DNA of 64,000 nucleotides from Gemmatimonadales bacterium (GCA_041390145.1 JAWKQM010000006.1:124001-188000), one strand, 5' to 3'. Counted from the stretch's first letter, positions 27,425 through 36,412 are shown. Numbers and translations are program-made. The notes: a model not told the origin generated them from the letters alone.

Positions 27425-28315
27425 AGACAGAGCCGTCGCTCCAGCTGGTTGTTCGTCGCGCTCCTGCTCGGCATGGCGGCGTGCAGCGAGGGACGGGCAC
27501 CCGCGTCCGCGCCGCTCACGGCGGTGGACGATCTAGGCGACACGGTGCGCCTCGCCGCGCCGGCCACCCGAATCGTGTCGCTCATCCCGGCCACAACCGA
27601 GCTGCTCTTTGCCCTCGGGCTTGGGGATCGCGTTGTGGGGCGCACCACCTGGTGCGACTATCCCGCCGCCGCGAGCCAGGTGCCCAGCCTCGGCGATGGT
27701 CTCCAACCCAACCTCGAAGCGATCGTCGCTGCGCGACCGGACCTGGTCGTCCTGTACAACTCCACCCAAAATGTCACGGCGGCCGAGCGGCTCCGCGCCC
27801 AGCAGATTCCGACGCTGCTCGTCAACACCGATCACCTCTCGGATGTGCCACGCCTCGCCCGCCTGCTCGCGCCGCTCGCCGGCAATGCCGCCGCGGGCGA
27901 CAGCCTCGCCCGCCGTTTCGAGGCCGAGCTGGACAGCGCCACCGTTCGGGCTCCCGCAGTGGAGAAGCGCATCCTGATCCTGGCTTGGGATCAGCCGCCG
28001 ATCGCCATCGGGGCGGGGAGCTTTCTCAGCGAGCTGGTCGCGCGGGCCGGTGCACGAAATGTTTTCGACGACCTCGCGGCACCCTCTGCACCCGTGAGCC
28101 TGGAGGCGATCGCCAGTCGCAACGTCGATGCCGTGCTCGTGCTGGGGGACACGCTGCCGGCATGGGCCGGCCGACCCGAGTGGCAGGCGGTCAGCGCGGT
28201 GCGTGCGCATCGGTTTGTCTATGTGCCGGCAGACCTCTTCAGCCGCCCGAGTCCGCGAAGTCCTGCGGCGCTGCGGGCGCTGATTGCCGCCCTGCAGACG
28301 GGAACCGCCTCGTGA
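27422..28315 (+). CDS. btuF: Cobalamin ABC transporter substrate-binding lipoprotein
   Basis: Periplasmic binding protein that delivers B12 to the BtuCD permease. The TTG at 27422 gives 297 residues with a clean lipoprotein signal (RRSSWLFVALLLGMAAC, Cys21). The upstream ATG at 27353 would put the riboswitch terminator inside the gene and spoil the signal. The PeripBP_2 domain shows RIVSLIPATTELLFALGLGDRVVG and RPDLVV. A Trp-rich pocket motif, WDQPPIAIGAGSFLSELV, resembles BtuF. The following genes overlap in a chain, each by 4 bases. Confidence 0.9.
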   Translation: MRQSRRSSWLFVALLLGMAACSEGRAPASAPLTAVDDLGDTVRLAAPATRIVSLIPATTELLFALGLGDRVVGRTTWCDYPAAASQVPSLGDGLQPNLEAIVAARPDLVVLYNSTQNVTAAERLRAQQIPTLLVNTDHLSDVPRLARLLAPLAGNAAAGDSLARRFEAELDSATVRAPAVEKRILILAWDQPPIAIGAGSFLSELVARAGARNVFDDLAAPSAPVSLEAIASRNVDAVLVLGDTLPAWAGRPEWQAVSAVRAHRFVYVPADLFSRPSPRSPAALRALIAALQTGTAS

Positions 28316-29286
28316 CCCGGGGCCGGTGGACCGTCCTGCTCGGTGCCGCCGCGCTGGCCCTGCTCGCCGGGCTCGTGGCAGGTGCGGTCGACATCGGGTG
28401 GGAGGGACTGCTGGGCGCCTTCTTCCCGGCGCCCACGGGCGACGCCGCCCTCGTGCGGTACCTGCGGATGCCCCGTGTCCTCTTGGCCTTCCTTGTGGGC
28501 GGCGCGCTCTCGGTGGCGGGGGCCTCGCTCCAGGCCCTGGTGAGGAATCCCCTCGCCGACCCGTACCTGGTCGGATTGTCCGGCGGGGCGGGTCTCGGCG
28601 CCGTCCTGGCCATCGCGCTCCACCTCGGCGGCGTGTGGGCGGTGCCGATCGCTGCGTTCGCTGGTGCGCTGGGCGCCGTCGCCATCGTCTACCGACTCAG
28701 CGTCGTCACGGGGCGCCGACTCGATCCCCATGTCCTCCTGCTCGGCGGCGTCGTCGTCGGGGCCTTCGCCGGTTCCCTGATGAGCGCGGTAATCATTCTT
28801 GCGCCTGCGGCGGAACTGCGCAGTGCCATGCTATGGCTCCTCGGGGGCTTCGGCATGGCTTCGTGGCCGGCGGTCGTGATTTTTGCCGCGTACGCCCTGG
28901 TGCCGCTCGGCCTGCTCGCCGCGAGTGCCCGCGGGCTCGACCTCCTCACGCTCGGGGAGGAGAACGCGCAGCACCTCGGCGCCGAGGTGGAAGTGCTCAA
29001 GCGGCGGGTGTATCTGTCGGTGGCGGCGCTCACGGGAGCCGCCGTCGCCGTGTCCGGTATCATCGGATTCGTCGGGCTCGTGGTGCCGCACGTGATGCGG
29101 CGGTGGGGCGGGCCGTTGCACCGGCAACTCCTCCCGGCGGCGTTTCTGGCCGGTGGTGGGTTCCTCGTGCTGTCCGATCTCCTGGCGCGGAGCCTGTTCC
29201 GGCCGATGGAACTGCCCGTCGGCGTCGTCACGGCGCTGGTCGGGGTGCCGATCTTTGCCCTCCAACTGCGGCGGTCGATGCAATGA
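28312..29286 (+). CDS. btuC: Cobalamin ABC transporter permease (FecCD family)
   Basis: 324 residues from a GTG overlapping the btuF stop. About ten transmembrane segments are visible. Family motifs are RMPRVLLAFLVGGALSVAGASLQALVRNPLADPYLVGLSGGAGLG, read as consecutive blocks from about residue 52, and IIGFVGLVVPHVMRRW near the C-terminal third, the loop that contacts the ATPase. Siderophore and B12 permeases share this fold; the riboswitch and neighbours decide for B12. Confidence 0.88.
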   Translation: MTRGRWTVLLGAAALALLAGLVAGAVDIGWEGLLGAFFPAPTGDAALVRYLRMPRVLLAFLVGGALSVAGASLQALVRNPLADPYLVGLSGGAGLGAVLAIALHLGGVWAVPIAAFAGALGAVAIVYRLSVVTGRRLDPHVLLLGGVVVGAFAGSLMSAVIILAPAAELRSAMLWLLGGFGMASWPAVVIFAAYALVPLGLLAASARGLDLLTLGEENAQHLGAEVEVLKRRVYLSVAALTGAAVAVSGIIGFVGLVVPHVMRRWGGPLHRQLLPAAFLAGGGFLVLSDLLARSLFRPMELPVGVVTALVGVPIFALQLRRSMQ

Positions 29287-30077
29287 CGCTGCGCGGCGTG
29301 AATCTCGGCGTCCGGTATCCCGGCGCACCGCTCCCGGCGCTCCGGCAGGTGAACTGCGAGGTGGCGCCAGGGCGCCTGCTGGCCGTCGTGGGCCCGAACG
29401 GAAGCGGCAAGTCGACGCTCCTCCGGGCGCTGCTCGGCCTTGCCGAACTCGAGTCAGGGACGGTGACGCTCAAAGGCCGCCTGTTGGCCGACTGGCGGAG
29501 ACCGGAGATCGCCACGGTCCTTGGGGTGGTGAGTCAGCGGGAGGAGATCCTCTTCCCGCTCACTGTGGAAGAAGCCGTCCTCATGGCCCGCTACGCGCGC
29601 CTTGGACCGCTGGCGCCTCCCGGCGAGCGCGATCGGGCCGCCGTACGCGACGCGCTCGAGCGGTGTGACGCCTGGTCGCTTCGGCACCGCCGGACGGAAA
29701 CGCTCTCCGGCGGTGAATGGCAGCGGGTCCGGGTGGCGCGGGCCCTGGCCCAGGAACCCGAAGCCCTGCTCCTCGATGAGCCGACCGTGGCGCTCGACGT
29801 GCGCCACGAGATGGAGGTCTTCGAGCTGGTGCGCGCCCTGGTCGACGCCGGACTCGGGGCGCTGGTCATCACGCACCACCTCAACCTCGCGGCGCGGTAC
29901 GCCGACGAGCTGCTGCTGCTCAACGAAGGCAGGGAAGTGGCGCACGGGACACCCGCCGAGGTGCTGCGCGAGGAAACGCTCTCATCCGTCTTCCAGTGGC
30001 CCGTGGCGGTATCGCCGTGGCGAGACGGCGCGCCACAGGTGGTTCCCCTCCGTCCCACGGAGGTGCAGCGTCCATGA
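29283..30077 (+). CDS. btuD: Cobalamin ABC transporter ATP-binding protein
   Basis: 264 residues. Walker A is GPNGSGKST at 37-45; the ABC signature is LSGGEWQRVRVARAL; Walker B is ALLLDEPT; the H-loop is in ITHHLN. All are intact, so the ATPase should be active. It energises transport through BtuC. The ATG overlaps the btuC stop, and its own stop overlaps the receptor gene. Confidence 0.9.
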   Translation: MTLRGVNLGVRYPGAPLPALRQVNCEVAPGRLLAVVGPNGSGKSTLLRALLGLAELESGTVTLKGRLLADWRRPEIATVLGVVSQREEILFPLTVEEAVLMARYARLGPLAPPGERDRAAVRDALERCDAWSLRHRRTETLSGGEWQRVRVARALAQEPEALLLDEPTVALDVRHEMEVFELVRALVDAGLGALVITHHLNLAARYADELLLLNEGREVAHGTPAEVLREETLSSVFQWPVAVSPWRDGAPQVVPLRPTEVQRP

Positions 30078-32119
30078 AGGCGGCGATCGTCGCGCTGGCG
30101 TTCGCGATGTCCGTCCCTGTGCTCCTCCCGGCCCAGGCGCCGGGGATCGTCGAGGGACAGGTGCTGGATGCGGCCACTGGCGCGCCGGTCACCTCGGCCA
30201 AGGTGGAGATCGCATCGGTGTCTGGCGCCGTCGGCGCGGACGGGCGGTTTCGCCTCGGTGGACTGCCACTCGGCCCCGCGGTCCTCGTCGTGACGGCGGT
30301 TGGCTATCGCCCGAACCGCACTGAGTTCGAACTGCTCCCTGGACTGACCATCGAGCGAACGGTACGCCTCGACGCGATGCCACCGGTGCTTCCGGAGATC
30401 AGCGTGCAGGCCGCACGCGGGCAGGGAGGAATGCTGGGTCACGAGGCGCTGGTGCAGCGCGGGAGCGACCTCGCTTCAGCGCTCGACGGATGGGAGGGCG
30501 TGGTGGTGCGGAGGAGTGGGGGGAACGGTCCGGCTTCGCCGCAGGTGCGGGGAAGCGCCCCGGAGGAGGTCATCGTGCTGGTCGACGGGTTTGCGATCAA
30601 CGATCCTCTGACCGGTCGCGCCGATCTGAGTCGGCTCGCTACCCGTGATGTGGCCTCGGTCCACATCCGGCCGGGAGCGCAGTCCGCGGGTGGCGCCGGA
30701 ACCGCCGTTGGCGGTGTCATCGACATCAGGAGCCAGGCGCGGGGCGACGCCGATATCTCCGGCTGGATGGGCAGCCATGGCTCCGGCGGGGGTACGCTCG
30801 CGAGTTCGATTGCCGGCGTGCGCCTGTTCGTCCGGGGGGAACGGCTGGCGGACGACTTCCCCTATCTCGTCCCCGCGAACAGGGGAGGGGGCGAGGCGAT
30901 CCGGGGAAACGCGGGGGGCACGATCGGATCGCTGTCGTTTCGGAGATCGGGTGCCGTGGCCGTTCAGGGGCGCGCGAGTGCGTCCAGTCGCGGACTTCCG
31001 GGGTCAGTCGGGAACGAGACGCCAAACGCCACCGCCGAAGATCGGGCCGCCTTCCTGGGTGTGACCATCACCGGAGGCTCGACCCTGAGCGGGTCGGTGC
31101 AGTACCTCCGGACGCGGGCAGCGGATCCAGCCCCGCCGACCGGTGCCGCCTACGACGTGCAATCGACCGGCTGGAGCGGAACGGCGGACTGGTCCATTGG
31201 ACTGCCGCTCGTCGTCGGCGGATGGCAGGGAGACATCGAGCTCGGCGCCGCGGCGCGTCACGACACCTATCAGGGAGCTGTGGTCCGAGACGGCACCCAA
31301 TTTTCTCGCGGTGGGGTGCGTGCCATCGGTACCTTTCGCCCAGCGGCGGCTGCTCCCTGGTCTCTGACTCCGTCACTGCGGCTCGACTGGTGGACCGGAG
31401 AGACCGCCCCGCTGGGGAGTGCGCGTCTCGACGCGGGATGGCGGAAGAACGGGACGGCCTTGCAGGCGTCCGTCGGCTCCGCCGTGTCGGCCCCGCCGCT
31501 GGCGGATCTCTTCTTTCGTGAGGGAGTGGGGGTGGCGCTCAACCCCACGCTTCGACCCGAGCGCGTCGCCTGGGAAGTGGAGCTTGGTGTGACGCAGGAC
31601 TGGTCGGTGCTGGGGTCTCCCGCCACTGCCTCCGTCAGGGGATACTACGGACGGGTGGACGACATGATTCTGTGGGCTCCCGGCGCCGGGTTCATCTGGA
31701 GCCCGCGCAACTTTGACGTGATACGGCGGGGAGTCGATGGTTCGTTGAGCGTCCGATTCCTCCGCTCCGTGACCGTGGCGGTGCAGGGCGCCTGGACCCC
31801 CGTCACCTATGACGTCCCTGGTGGCGCACAGGTGCAGTACCGGCCGGTGGGGACGTGGGGAGCGTCCGCGGGGTGGGTGTCCGCAGGTTGGGGGGCTGAC
31901 GCGCGGTGGCGCTGGGTGGGCGAGCGATACCCGAATCCGGGCGGCGTCAACCCGCGTCCGGCCTACGGTGTGATGGACATCGGGGCTGAACGCGCCATCG
32001 GGACGGCGATCGTGCGGGCCGACCTGCGCGACCTCTTCGATACGCGCGCCGAATTTCTCGCCGGCTATCCCAGTCCCGGGCGCACGGCGGTCGTCTCTAT
32101 TTCTCTGGAGTGGCAATGA
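30074..32119 (+). CDS. btuB: TonB-dependent outer-membrane receptor, probable B12 transporter
   Basis: 681 residues with signal peptide (MKAAIVALAFAMSVPVLLPAQA). An N-terminal carboxypeptidase-regulatory-like domain (about 25-100: VEGQVLDAATGAPVTSAKVEI) precedes the plug (about 110-225: EEVIVLVDGFAINDPLTG, SVHIRPGAQSAGGAGTAVGGVIDI) and a barrel of roughly 450 residues. No clear TonB box was picked out. The assignment to B12 rests on the riboswitch and the BtuFCD genes; the receptor itself resembles many TonB receptors of Bacteroidota and Gemmatimonadota. Confidence 0.82.
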   Translation: MKAAIVALAFAMSVPVLLPAQAPGIVEGQVLDAATGAPVTSAKVEIASVSGAVGADGRFRLGGLPLGPAVLVVTAVGYRPNRTEFELLPGLTIERTVRLDAMPPVLPEISVQAARGQGGMLGHEALVQRGSDLASALDGWEGVVVRRSGGNGPASPQVRGSAPEEVIVLVDGFAINDPLTGRADLSRLATRDVASVHIRPGAQSAGGAGTAVGGVIDIRSQARGDADISGWMGSHGSGGGTLASSIAGVRLFVRGERLADDFPYLVPANRGGGEAIRGNAGGTIGSLSFRRSGAVAVQGRASASSRGLPGSVGNETPNATAEDRAAFLGVTITGGSTLSGSVQYLRTRAADPAPPTGAAYDVQSTGWSGTADWSIGLPLVVGGWQGDIELGAAARHDTYQGAVVRDGTQFSRGGVRAIGTFRPAAAAPWSLTPSLRLDWWTGETAPLGSARLDAGWRKNGTALQASVGSAVSAPPLADLFFREGVGVALNPTLRPERVAWEVELGVTQDWSVLGSPATASVRGYYGRVDDMILWAPGAGFIWSPRNFDVIRRGVDGSLSVRFLRSVTVAVQGAWTPVTYDVPGGAQVQYRPVGTWGASAGWVSAGWGADARWRWVGERYPNPGGVNPRPAYGVMDIGAERAIGTAIVRADLRDLFDTRAEFLAGYPSPGRTAVVSISLEWQ

Positions 32120-33165
32120 TGGGTCAACATCCGCTGCGCAGCGTGTTCTTTGCCTGCCTCTCGGCGTCTGTCGTGGGGTGTGCCGATCCGGAAGCGCCGC
32201 TGCCCGCGCCCTCCGAAGTGGTGCTGGTCGTGAACTCGATCGAATCCTCGCTCAGCGTCATCCCGATTCATTCGACGAGTGCGACCTACAAGATTCCGCT
32301 GGGCGGGACGACTCCCACGCCCGTCGGTGTGTCGGCGCTCGGCGCGTATGCGGTCGTCCCGATGGGGGTCGATCATGCCGCCACCATCGTCGACCTGGCG
32401 ACCGGCACCGTGTCCCGCGTCGTCCCGCTGGCTGACGGCTCCGACGCGACCGGGTCGGCCATCGTGGACGATTCCATCGCCTATGTCGCGAATCCCGGCC
32501 TGAACACCGTCACACGCATCAACTACCTGACGGGGGACACGGCGAGCGTGGACGTCGGGGTCTACCCGCAAGGCGTCGTCGCCACGCGGGGCAAAGTCTT
32601 CGTCCTCAACGGCAACCTGGTCAACTTTGCCGTGGCCGGTCCTGGGTGGATCACGGTCATCGATCCCATCACCAATGCCAAGGCGGTCGGCATCGACTCG
32701 ATCCCCCTGCCGGCGCCGGGCAACCCGCAGTTCGCCGTGGTCGGCGGCGACGGCCGCATCTATGTGATGAACGTGGGCAACTATGTCGACGACGGCCGCC
32801 TGTCGGTTGTCGATCCGGTGGCCCGCGTCGAGCTGGCCAACTTTGGCGGCTTCGGCCCCGGACCGGGTGACGTGGCCACCGATGGCGGCGACCGTCTCTT
32901 CGTCAGTTCGTTCACCGAGGGGCTGATGGAGTTCAATATCGCCACGCGCACACTGGTGCTCGGGGCGGGTGACGGCATTCCGATTCCCGACAACTCCGGC
33001 GTCGCCGTGGACAGCGACGGCCAGGTGTACGCGATTTCAGGGGGATGCGCCGGCGGCGGTGGCGGGGAGGCCCATATCCTGCGGGCCGATCTCACCGAGA
33101 AGAAGACCGTTGCCCTGGGGGTCTGCGCCATCGGGTCGGCCGTCACGCGCATCCCCGCGGAGTAG
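32116..33165 (+). CDS. Beta-propeller surface lipoprotein of the B12 operon (BtuG-like)
   Basis: 349 residues from the ATG at 32116 (GGAG at 32107-32110, overlap with btuB 4 bases). A lipoprotein signal ends at Cys22 (ASVVGC). The mature part is made of repeating blades of the YncE/NHL type, for example VVLVVNSIESSLSVIPI, SALGAYAVVPMGVDHAATIVDLATG, DSIAYVANPGLNTVTRINYLTGD and IYVMNVGNYVDDGRLSVVDPV. In Bacteroides the lipoprotein BtuG is a seven-bladed propeller that caps BtuB and binds B12 very tightly. Position and architecture here match that role, but sequence identity to BtuG cannot be judged by eye. Confidence 0.7.
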   Translation: MMGQHPLRSVFFACLSASVVGCADPEAPLPAPSEVVLVVNSIESSLSVIPIHSTSATYKIPLGGTTPTPVGVSALGAYAVVPMGVDHAATIVDLATGTVSRVVPLADGSDATGSAIVDDSIAYVANPGLNTVTRINYLTGDTASVDVGVYPQGVVATRGKVFVLNGNLVNFAVAGPGWITVIDPITNAKAVGIDSIPLPAPGNPQFAVVGGDGRIYVMNVGNYVDDGRLSVVDPVARVELANFGGFGPGPGDVATDGGDRLFVSSFTEGLMEFNIATRTLVLGAGDGIPIPDNSGVAVDSDGQVYAISGGCAGGGGGEAHILRADLTEKKTVALGVCAIGSAVTRIPAE

Positions 33166-33173
33166 ATTGGGGG

Positions 33174-33935
33174 ATGCCCCCCGTGACCACGCCAGCGATC
33201 ATCCTGGGCGCCCTACGCTACGGCGACACCTCGAAGATCGTGCGCCTCGCCACCCGAGATCTTGGCATTCGGAGTGCCTTGGCCAAGGGCGCGCTCCGGC
33301 CCCGGAGTCGTTTCGGCGCGTCGCTCCAGCTCCTGAGCGAGGGCGTCGCGCATCTCTATCTCAAGGACACCCGCGATCTCCAGACACTGGCCGCCTTCGA
33401 CCTGACCAGCCTCCGGTCCGGGCTGGCCGCGGACCTCCCACGCTTCGCCGCGGCCGCAGCGATCGGGGAGGTCGCCTGGCGCTTCTCTCCCGCCGAGGCC
33501 CATCCCGACAGCTTTGATCTCCTCAGCGGGGCGCTGACCGTCCTCGAAACGGCGTCCGCGGAGGCCGTGGAGGTGCTGGGGCTGCGCATGCTCTGGCGCC
33601 TCGTGAGCGTGCTCGGGTTTGCCCCGGCGCTGAATCGATGTGCGCGTGACGGGACTCCGCTGGCCCTGGACGCGCCGCTCCGCTTCAGCGCGGCCGAAGG
33701 GGGAGCGCTCTGCCCGCGGTGTGCCGAGGGGCATGGGGTGACCACCCTCTCGCCGACCGATCGCAGCGACCTCGAGGCGCTGGTCAGTTCGACGGCCGAG
33801 CTGCCGGTCCTCGATGACCGACATGCCGCCTCGCACCGGAGGCTCTTTGCCCGCTTCCTTCGCCACCACCTGGCCGAGGGCGGGGAAATGCCGGCGATCA
33901 CCTTCTGGGAAGACCGTCCCTGGGTGTCGGCATGA
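33174..33935 (+). CDS. recO: DNA repair protein RecO
   Basis: Helps RecR load RecA on SSB-coated DNA in the RecFOR pathway. 253 residues from the ATG at 33174; the GTG at 33183 (TTPAIILGALRYGDTSKIVRL) has better spacing to the GGGGG run and may be the real start. The N-terminal OB fold and the helical part are recognisable, and CPRCAEGHGV holds the cysteine pair of the RecO zinc finger. The stop overlaps selB by 4 bases. Confidence 0.87.
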   Translation: MPPVTTPAIILGALRYGDTSKIVRLATRDLGIRSALAKGALRPRSRFGASLQLLSEGVAHLYLKDTRDLQTLAAFDLTSLRSGLAADLPRFAAAAAIGEVAWRFSPAEAHPDSFDLLSGALTVLETASAEAVEVLGLRMLWRLVSVLGFAPALNRCARDGTPLALDAPLRFSAAEGGALCPRCAEGHGVTTLSPTDRSDLEALVSSTAELPVLDDRHAASHRRLFARFLRHHLAEGGEMPAITFWEDRPWVSA

Positions 33936-35767
33936 TCGTCGGGACGGCGGGGCACATCGACCATGGCAAGTCGGCGCTGGTCGAGGCGTTGACCGGCCAG
34001 CGGATGGACCGGCTGCGGGAGGAACGCGCCCGTGGCATCACGATCGACCTGAACTTTGCGCCGCTCCGGCTGGCCGATGGGGTGGTGGCCGGCGTGGTGG
34101 ATGTGCCCGGTCACGAGGACTTTGTTCGAACCATGGTTGCGGGGGCGGCCGGGATGGACCTCGTGCTGCTGGTGATCGCAGCCGACGAAGGGATCATGCC
34201 GCAGACGCGGGAACATCTCGCCATCGTCGAGGCACTGGGCGTGCCCCGTGGGATTCCGGTGCTGACCAAGAGCGACCTGGCCGACCCGGAGTGGCTGTCG
34301 CTGGTGCGGGACGAGGTCAACGCCCTGCTGGCGGGCTCGACGGTGGCTTTCGGACCGGCGCTGGCGGTCTCCGCGCGTACGGGCGCGGGGCTCGAAGAGC
34401 TGCGCGCCGCAATCGTGGAGGCAGGAGCCCTGGCCCGACCCCGCGACGCGTCGGCCCCGTTCCGAATGCCCGTTGACCGGGCCTTTTCGGTCGCGGGAGC
34501 AGGAACGGTCGCCACCGGGAGCATCTGGTCGGGCTCGGTGGCCGTCGGCGACCACCTTCGTCTGCTGCCGTCCAACCTGCCGGCACGCGTCCGGACCATC
34601 GAGAGCCATGGCGAGCGGAGCCCCCGAGCGATGCCGGGAAGCCGCGCGGCGCTGGGCCTCGCGCACCTGGATCGTGATGCGATTCGGCGCGGCAATGTCC
34701 TCGTCGACGACAGACTGCCATGGGAGCCGACGTGGGCGCTGGATGTGCGAATCCACCACCACGGTGACGCGGTGCGTCCGCTGACCTCGCGCACCCGGGT
34801 GCACCTGCACCTCGGCACGAGCGAAGTCGTGGCCCGGGTGCTCCCCCGTGCACCGATATCACCAGGCGCCTCGGGGCTGGCCAGGCTTCGCTGCGAGGCG
34901 CCGCTCGTGGCACGGGGCGGCGATCGATTCGTGCTGCGCAGCTACAGCCCGGTGTCCACCATCGGTGGTGGCGTGGTGCTCGATCCCCGGCCGCCACGCC
35001 GGCGAGCACTCTGGCCCGGGCAACTGGGCTCACTGGAGCCCAGGGAGCACCTCGTTGCGCTCCTCTTGCGGCATCCACCCGGGATGACGACGGCGTCGCT
35101 GGCGCTCCGGGCAGGTCTTCCCATCGACACCATCGTCACTCTCCTGGAGCGGGATGCCCGGGTACGCGAACTCGACTTCGGCTGGGTGCTGACCGACCTG
35201 CTCACGGAAGCCAGGGAGCGGGCGCTGCAACTCCTGACCCGGTACCACGCCGATTACCCCTCGCTGCCTGGTATGCCGGTGGAAACGTTACGGCGAACGG
35301 TCCATCGTGCCGCAGGGGTGGCCGAGGCCGCCGTGGGCGACCTGGCAGCGGCTGGATCGCTGCTGCTGGAGGGGGGAACGGCGCGGCTAGCGGGGTTCAA
35401 GCCCCGGATTGCCGGGGGGGCGGCGGCGGTTGACCGAGTCCTGACCGCGGTCCGGGCGGCCGGACTCGGGGCTCCGACGGTTGGGGACCTCCAGGCGCAG
35501 CTGGCGGGCGTGGATGTGGCCGGGGCGCTCCGTCTCGGGGCCGGTGAGGGCCGGGTCGAGGCCGTGACCCCCGACTGGTACGTTGCCAGCGAGGTGCTCG
35601 AGGATTTCAGGGACACCCTGACATCGGCGGCAGTGGCAGGGGACATCACCCTCTCGGCGGTGCGCGAGCGGACGGGGCTGTCGAGAAAGTACTTGATCCC
35701 CCTCCTCGAATGGGCGGACCGCCGGGGAATTACGCGACGGATCGGTGAGGCCAGGCGTCTCACTTGA
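33932..35767 (+). CDS. selB: Selenocysteine-specific elongation factor
   Basis: GTPase that brings Sec-tRNA to UGA codons marked by a SECIS hairpin. 611 residues. G1 is GTAGHIDHGKS (4-14), G2 is ARGITIDLNF, G3 is DVPGHEDF and G4 is LTKSDL. RGITIDLNF and the lack of EF-Tu length are typical of SelB. Domains II-III follow (DRAFSVAGAGTVATGSIWSG). The C-terminal third is the winged-helix array, ending SRKYLIPLLEWADRRGITRRIG. The cell should therefore make selenoproteins, although selA, selC and selD are not in this window. Confidence 0.94.
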   Translation: MIVGTAGHIDHGKSALVEALTGQRMDRLREERARGITIDLNFAPLRLADGVVAGVVDVPGHEDFVRTMVAGAAGMDLVLLVIAADEGIMPQTREHLAIVEALGVPRGIPVLTKSDLADPEWLSLVRDEVNALLAGSTVAFGPALAVSARTGAGLEELRAAIVEAGALARPRDASAPFRMPVDRAFSVAGAGTVATGSIWSGSVAVGDHLRLLPSNLPARVRTIESHGERSPRAMPGSRAALGLAHLDRDAIRRGNVLVDDRLPWEPTWALDVRIHHHGDAVRPLTSRTRVHLHLGTSEVVARVLPRAPISPGASGLARLRCEAPLVARGGDRFVLRSYSPVSTIGGGVVLDPRPPRRRALWPGQLGSLEPREHLVALLLRHPPGMTTASLALRAGLPIDTIVTLLERDARVRELDFGWVLTDLLTEARERALQLLTRYHADYPSLPGMPVETLRRTVHRAAGVAEAAVGDLAAAGSLLLEGGTARLAGFKPRIAGGAAAVDRVLTAVRAAGLGAPTVGDLQAQLAGVDVAGALRLGAGEGRVEAVTPDWYVASEVLEDFRDTLTSAAVAGDITLSAVRERTGLSRKYLIPLLEWADRRGITRRIGEARRLT

Positions 35768-35793
35768 CACAGTGCTTGAAGGGGCCGCATACT
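35764..35793 (+). promoter_or_regulatory. Putative promoter of the sorting-domain protein gene
   Basis: TTGACA (35764-35769) overlaps the selB stop, and CATACT (35788-35793) lies 18 bases on. The leader would be about 85 bases, in which no structure was recognised. Confidence 0.45.
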
Positions 35794-35884
35794 TAGGGTG
35801 AAGTAGCGTAAGTGCGTCACTATCAATCGCTTCGACGGAGGTGCTTCCACCCGCTTCATAACCCTTGTTCGAGTGAGGTTCCGA

Positions 35885-36322
35885 ATGACAGGCCGTGCCT
35901 GGACGGGGCTGTTGCTCGGGCTCATGGTGGGGATGGCAGCACCGGCGACAGCTCAGGTCCCGTCCGCCCCGCCTGCGTTTGAGCTTGGAGACAACTTCCC
36001 CAACCCGTTCTTCCCGGCCACGTCCATTCCGTTCGTACTGACACCGGAGGCTTGCACCGACGGTCATGTCCCGTTGGTGACGCTGGAGATCTACAACGTG
36101 CTTGTGCAGGTCGTCGCCGTTCCCGAACTTCAAACCGGGGGGCGCGAGCGAGTGCGCGGTCTCCGGCTCCAGTGTGGGTCCTATGTGGCCTATTGGAGCG
36201 GCCGCTATTTGGGCGACGAACGGGAGGTCACGCCCGGGGTCTACTACTACCGTTTGACCGTGGATGGTCGCAGTCAGGTGAAGAAAATGATCGTCCGCAA
36301 GGAGAATCAGCCAGCAATGTGA
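35885..36322 (+). CDS. Small secreted protein made of a T9SS-type sorting-like domain
   Basis: 145 residues from the ATG at 35885 (GAGG at 35875-35878, spacing 6). A signal peptide ends at ATAQ near residue 24. Almost the whole mature part fits the type A C-terminal sorting domain pattern: ELGDNFPNPFFPATSIPFVL, VTLEIYNVLVQVVAVPE, YWSGRYLGDEREVTPGVYYYRLTVDG and KKMIVRK at the end. Normally this domain trails a large cargo protein, but here there is no cargo. It has its own promoter and terminator, so it is a one-gene unit. It could be a FlgD-type Ig protein working alone. Confidence 0.7.
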   Translation: MTGRAWTGLLLGLMVGMAAPATAQVPSAPPAFELGDNFPNPFFPATSIPFVLTPEACTDGHVPLVTLEIYNVLVQVVAVPELQTGGRERVRGLRLQCGSYVAYWSGRYLGDEREVTPGVYYYRLTVDGRSQVKKMIVRKENQPAM

Positions 36323-36335
36323 ATCGATGGTCTCG

Positions 36336-36366
36336 GCGAGGGACATTCCATTCGGATGTCCCTCGC
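36336..36366 (+). terminator. Hairpin terminator after the sorting-domain protein gene
   Basis: A perfect 11-base stem, GCGAGGGACAT (36336-36346) against ATGTCCCTCGC (36356-36366), with a 9-base loop. It is followed by TGCGTTTGT, only a weak T-run. It lies 13 bases after the stop. Confidence 0.65.
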
Positions 36367-36396
36367 TGCGTTTGTAAACCTGTCGGTGGACGCTGT

Positions 36397-36412
36397 CAGA
36401 ACGGCAGTTCTG
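36397..36412. promoter_or_regulatory. Inverted repeat upstream of clpB, possible operator
   Basis: CAGAAC and GTTCTG separated by GGCA form a perfect 6+6 dyad 31 bases before the clpB start, next to a TATACC (36418-36423) that could be a -10. It does not match the CIRCE or HAIR heat-shock operators. A role in clpB control is only a guess. Confidence 0.3.
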
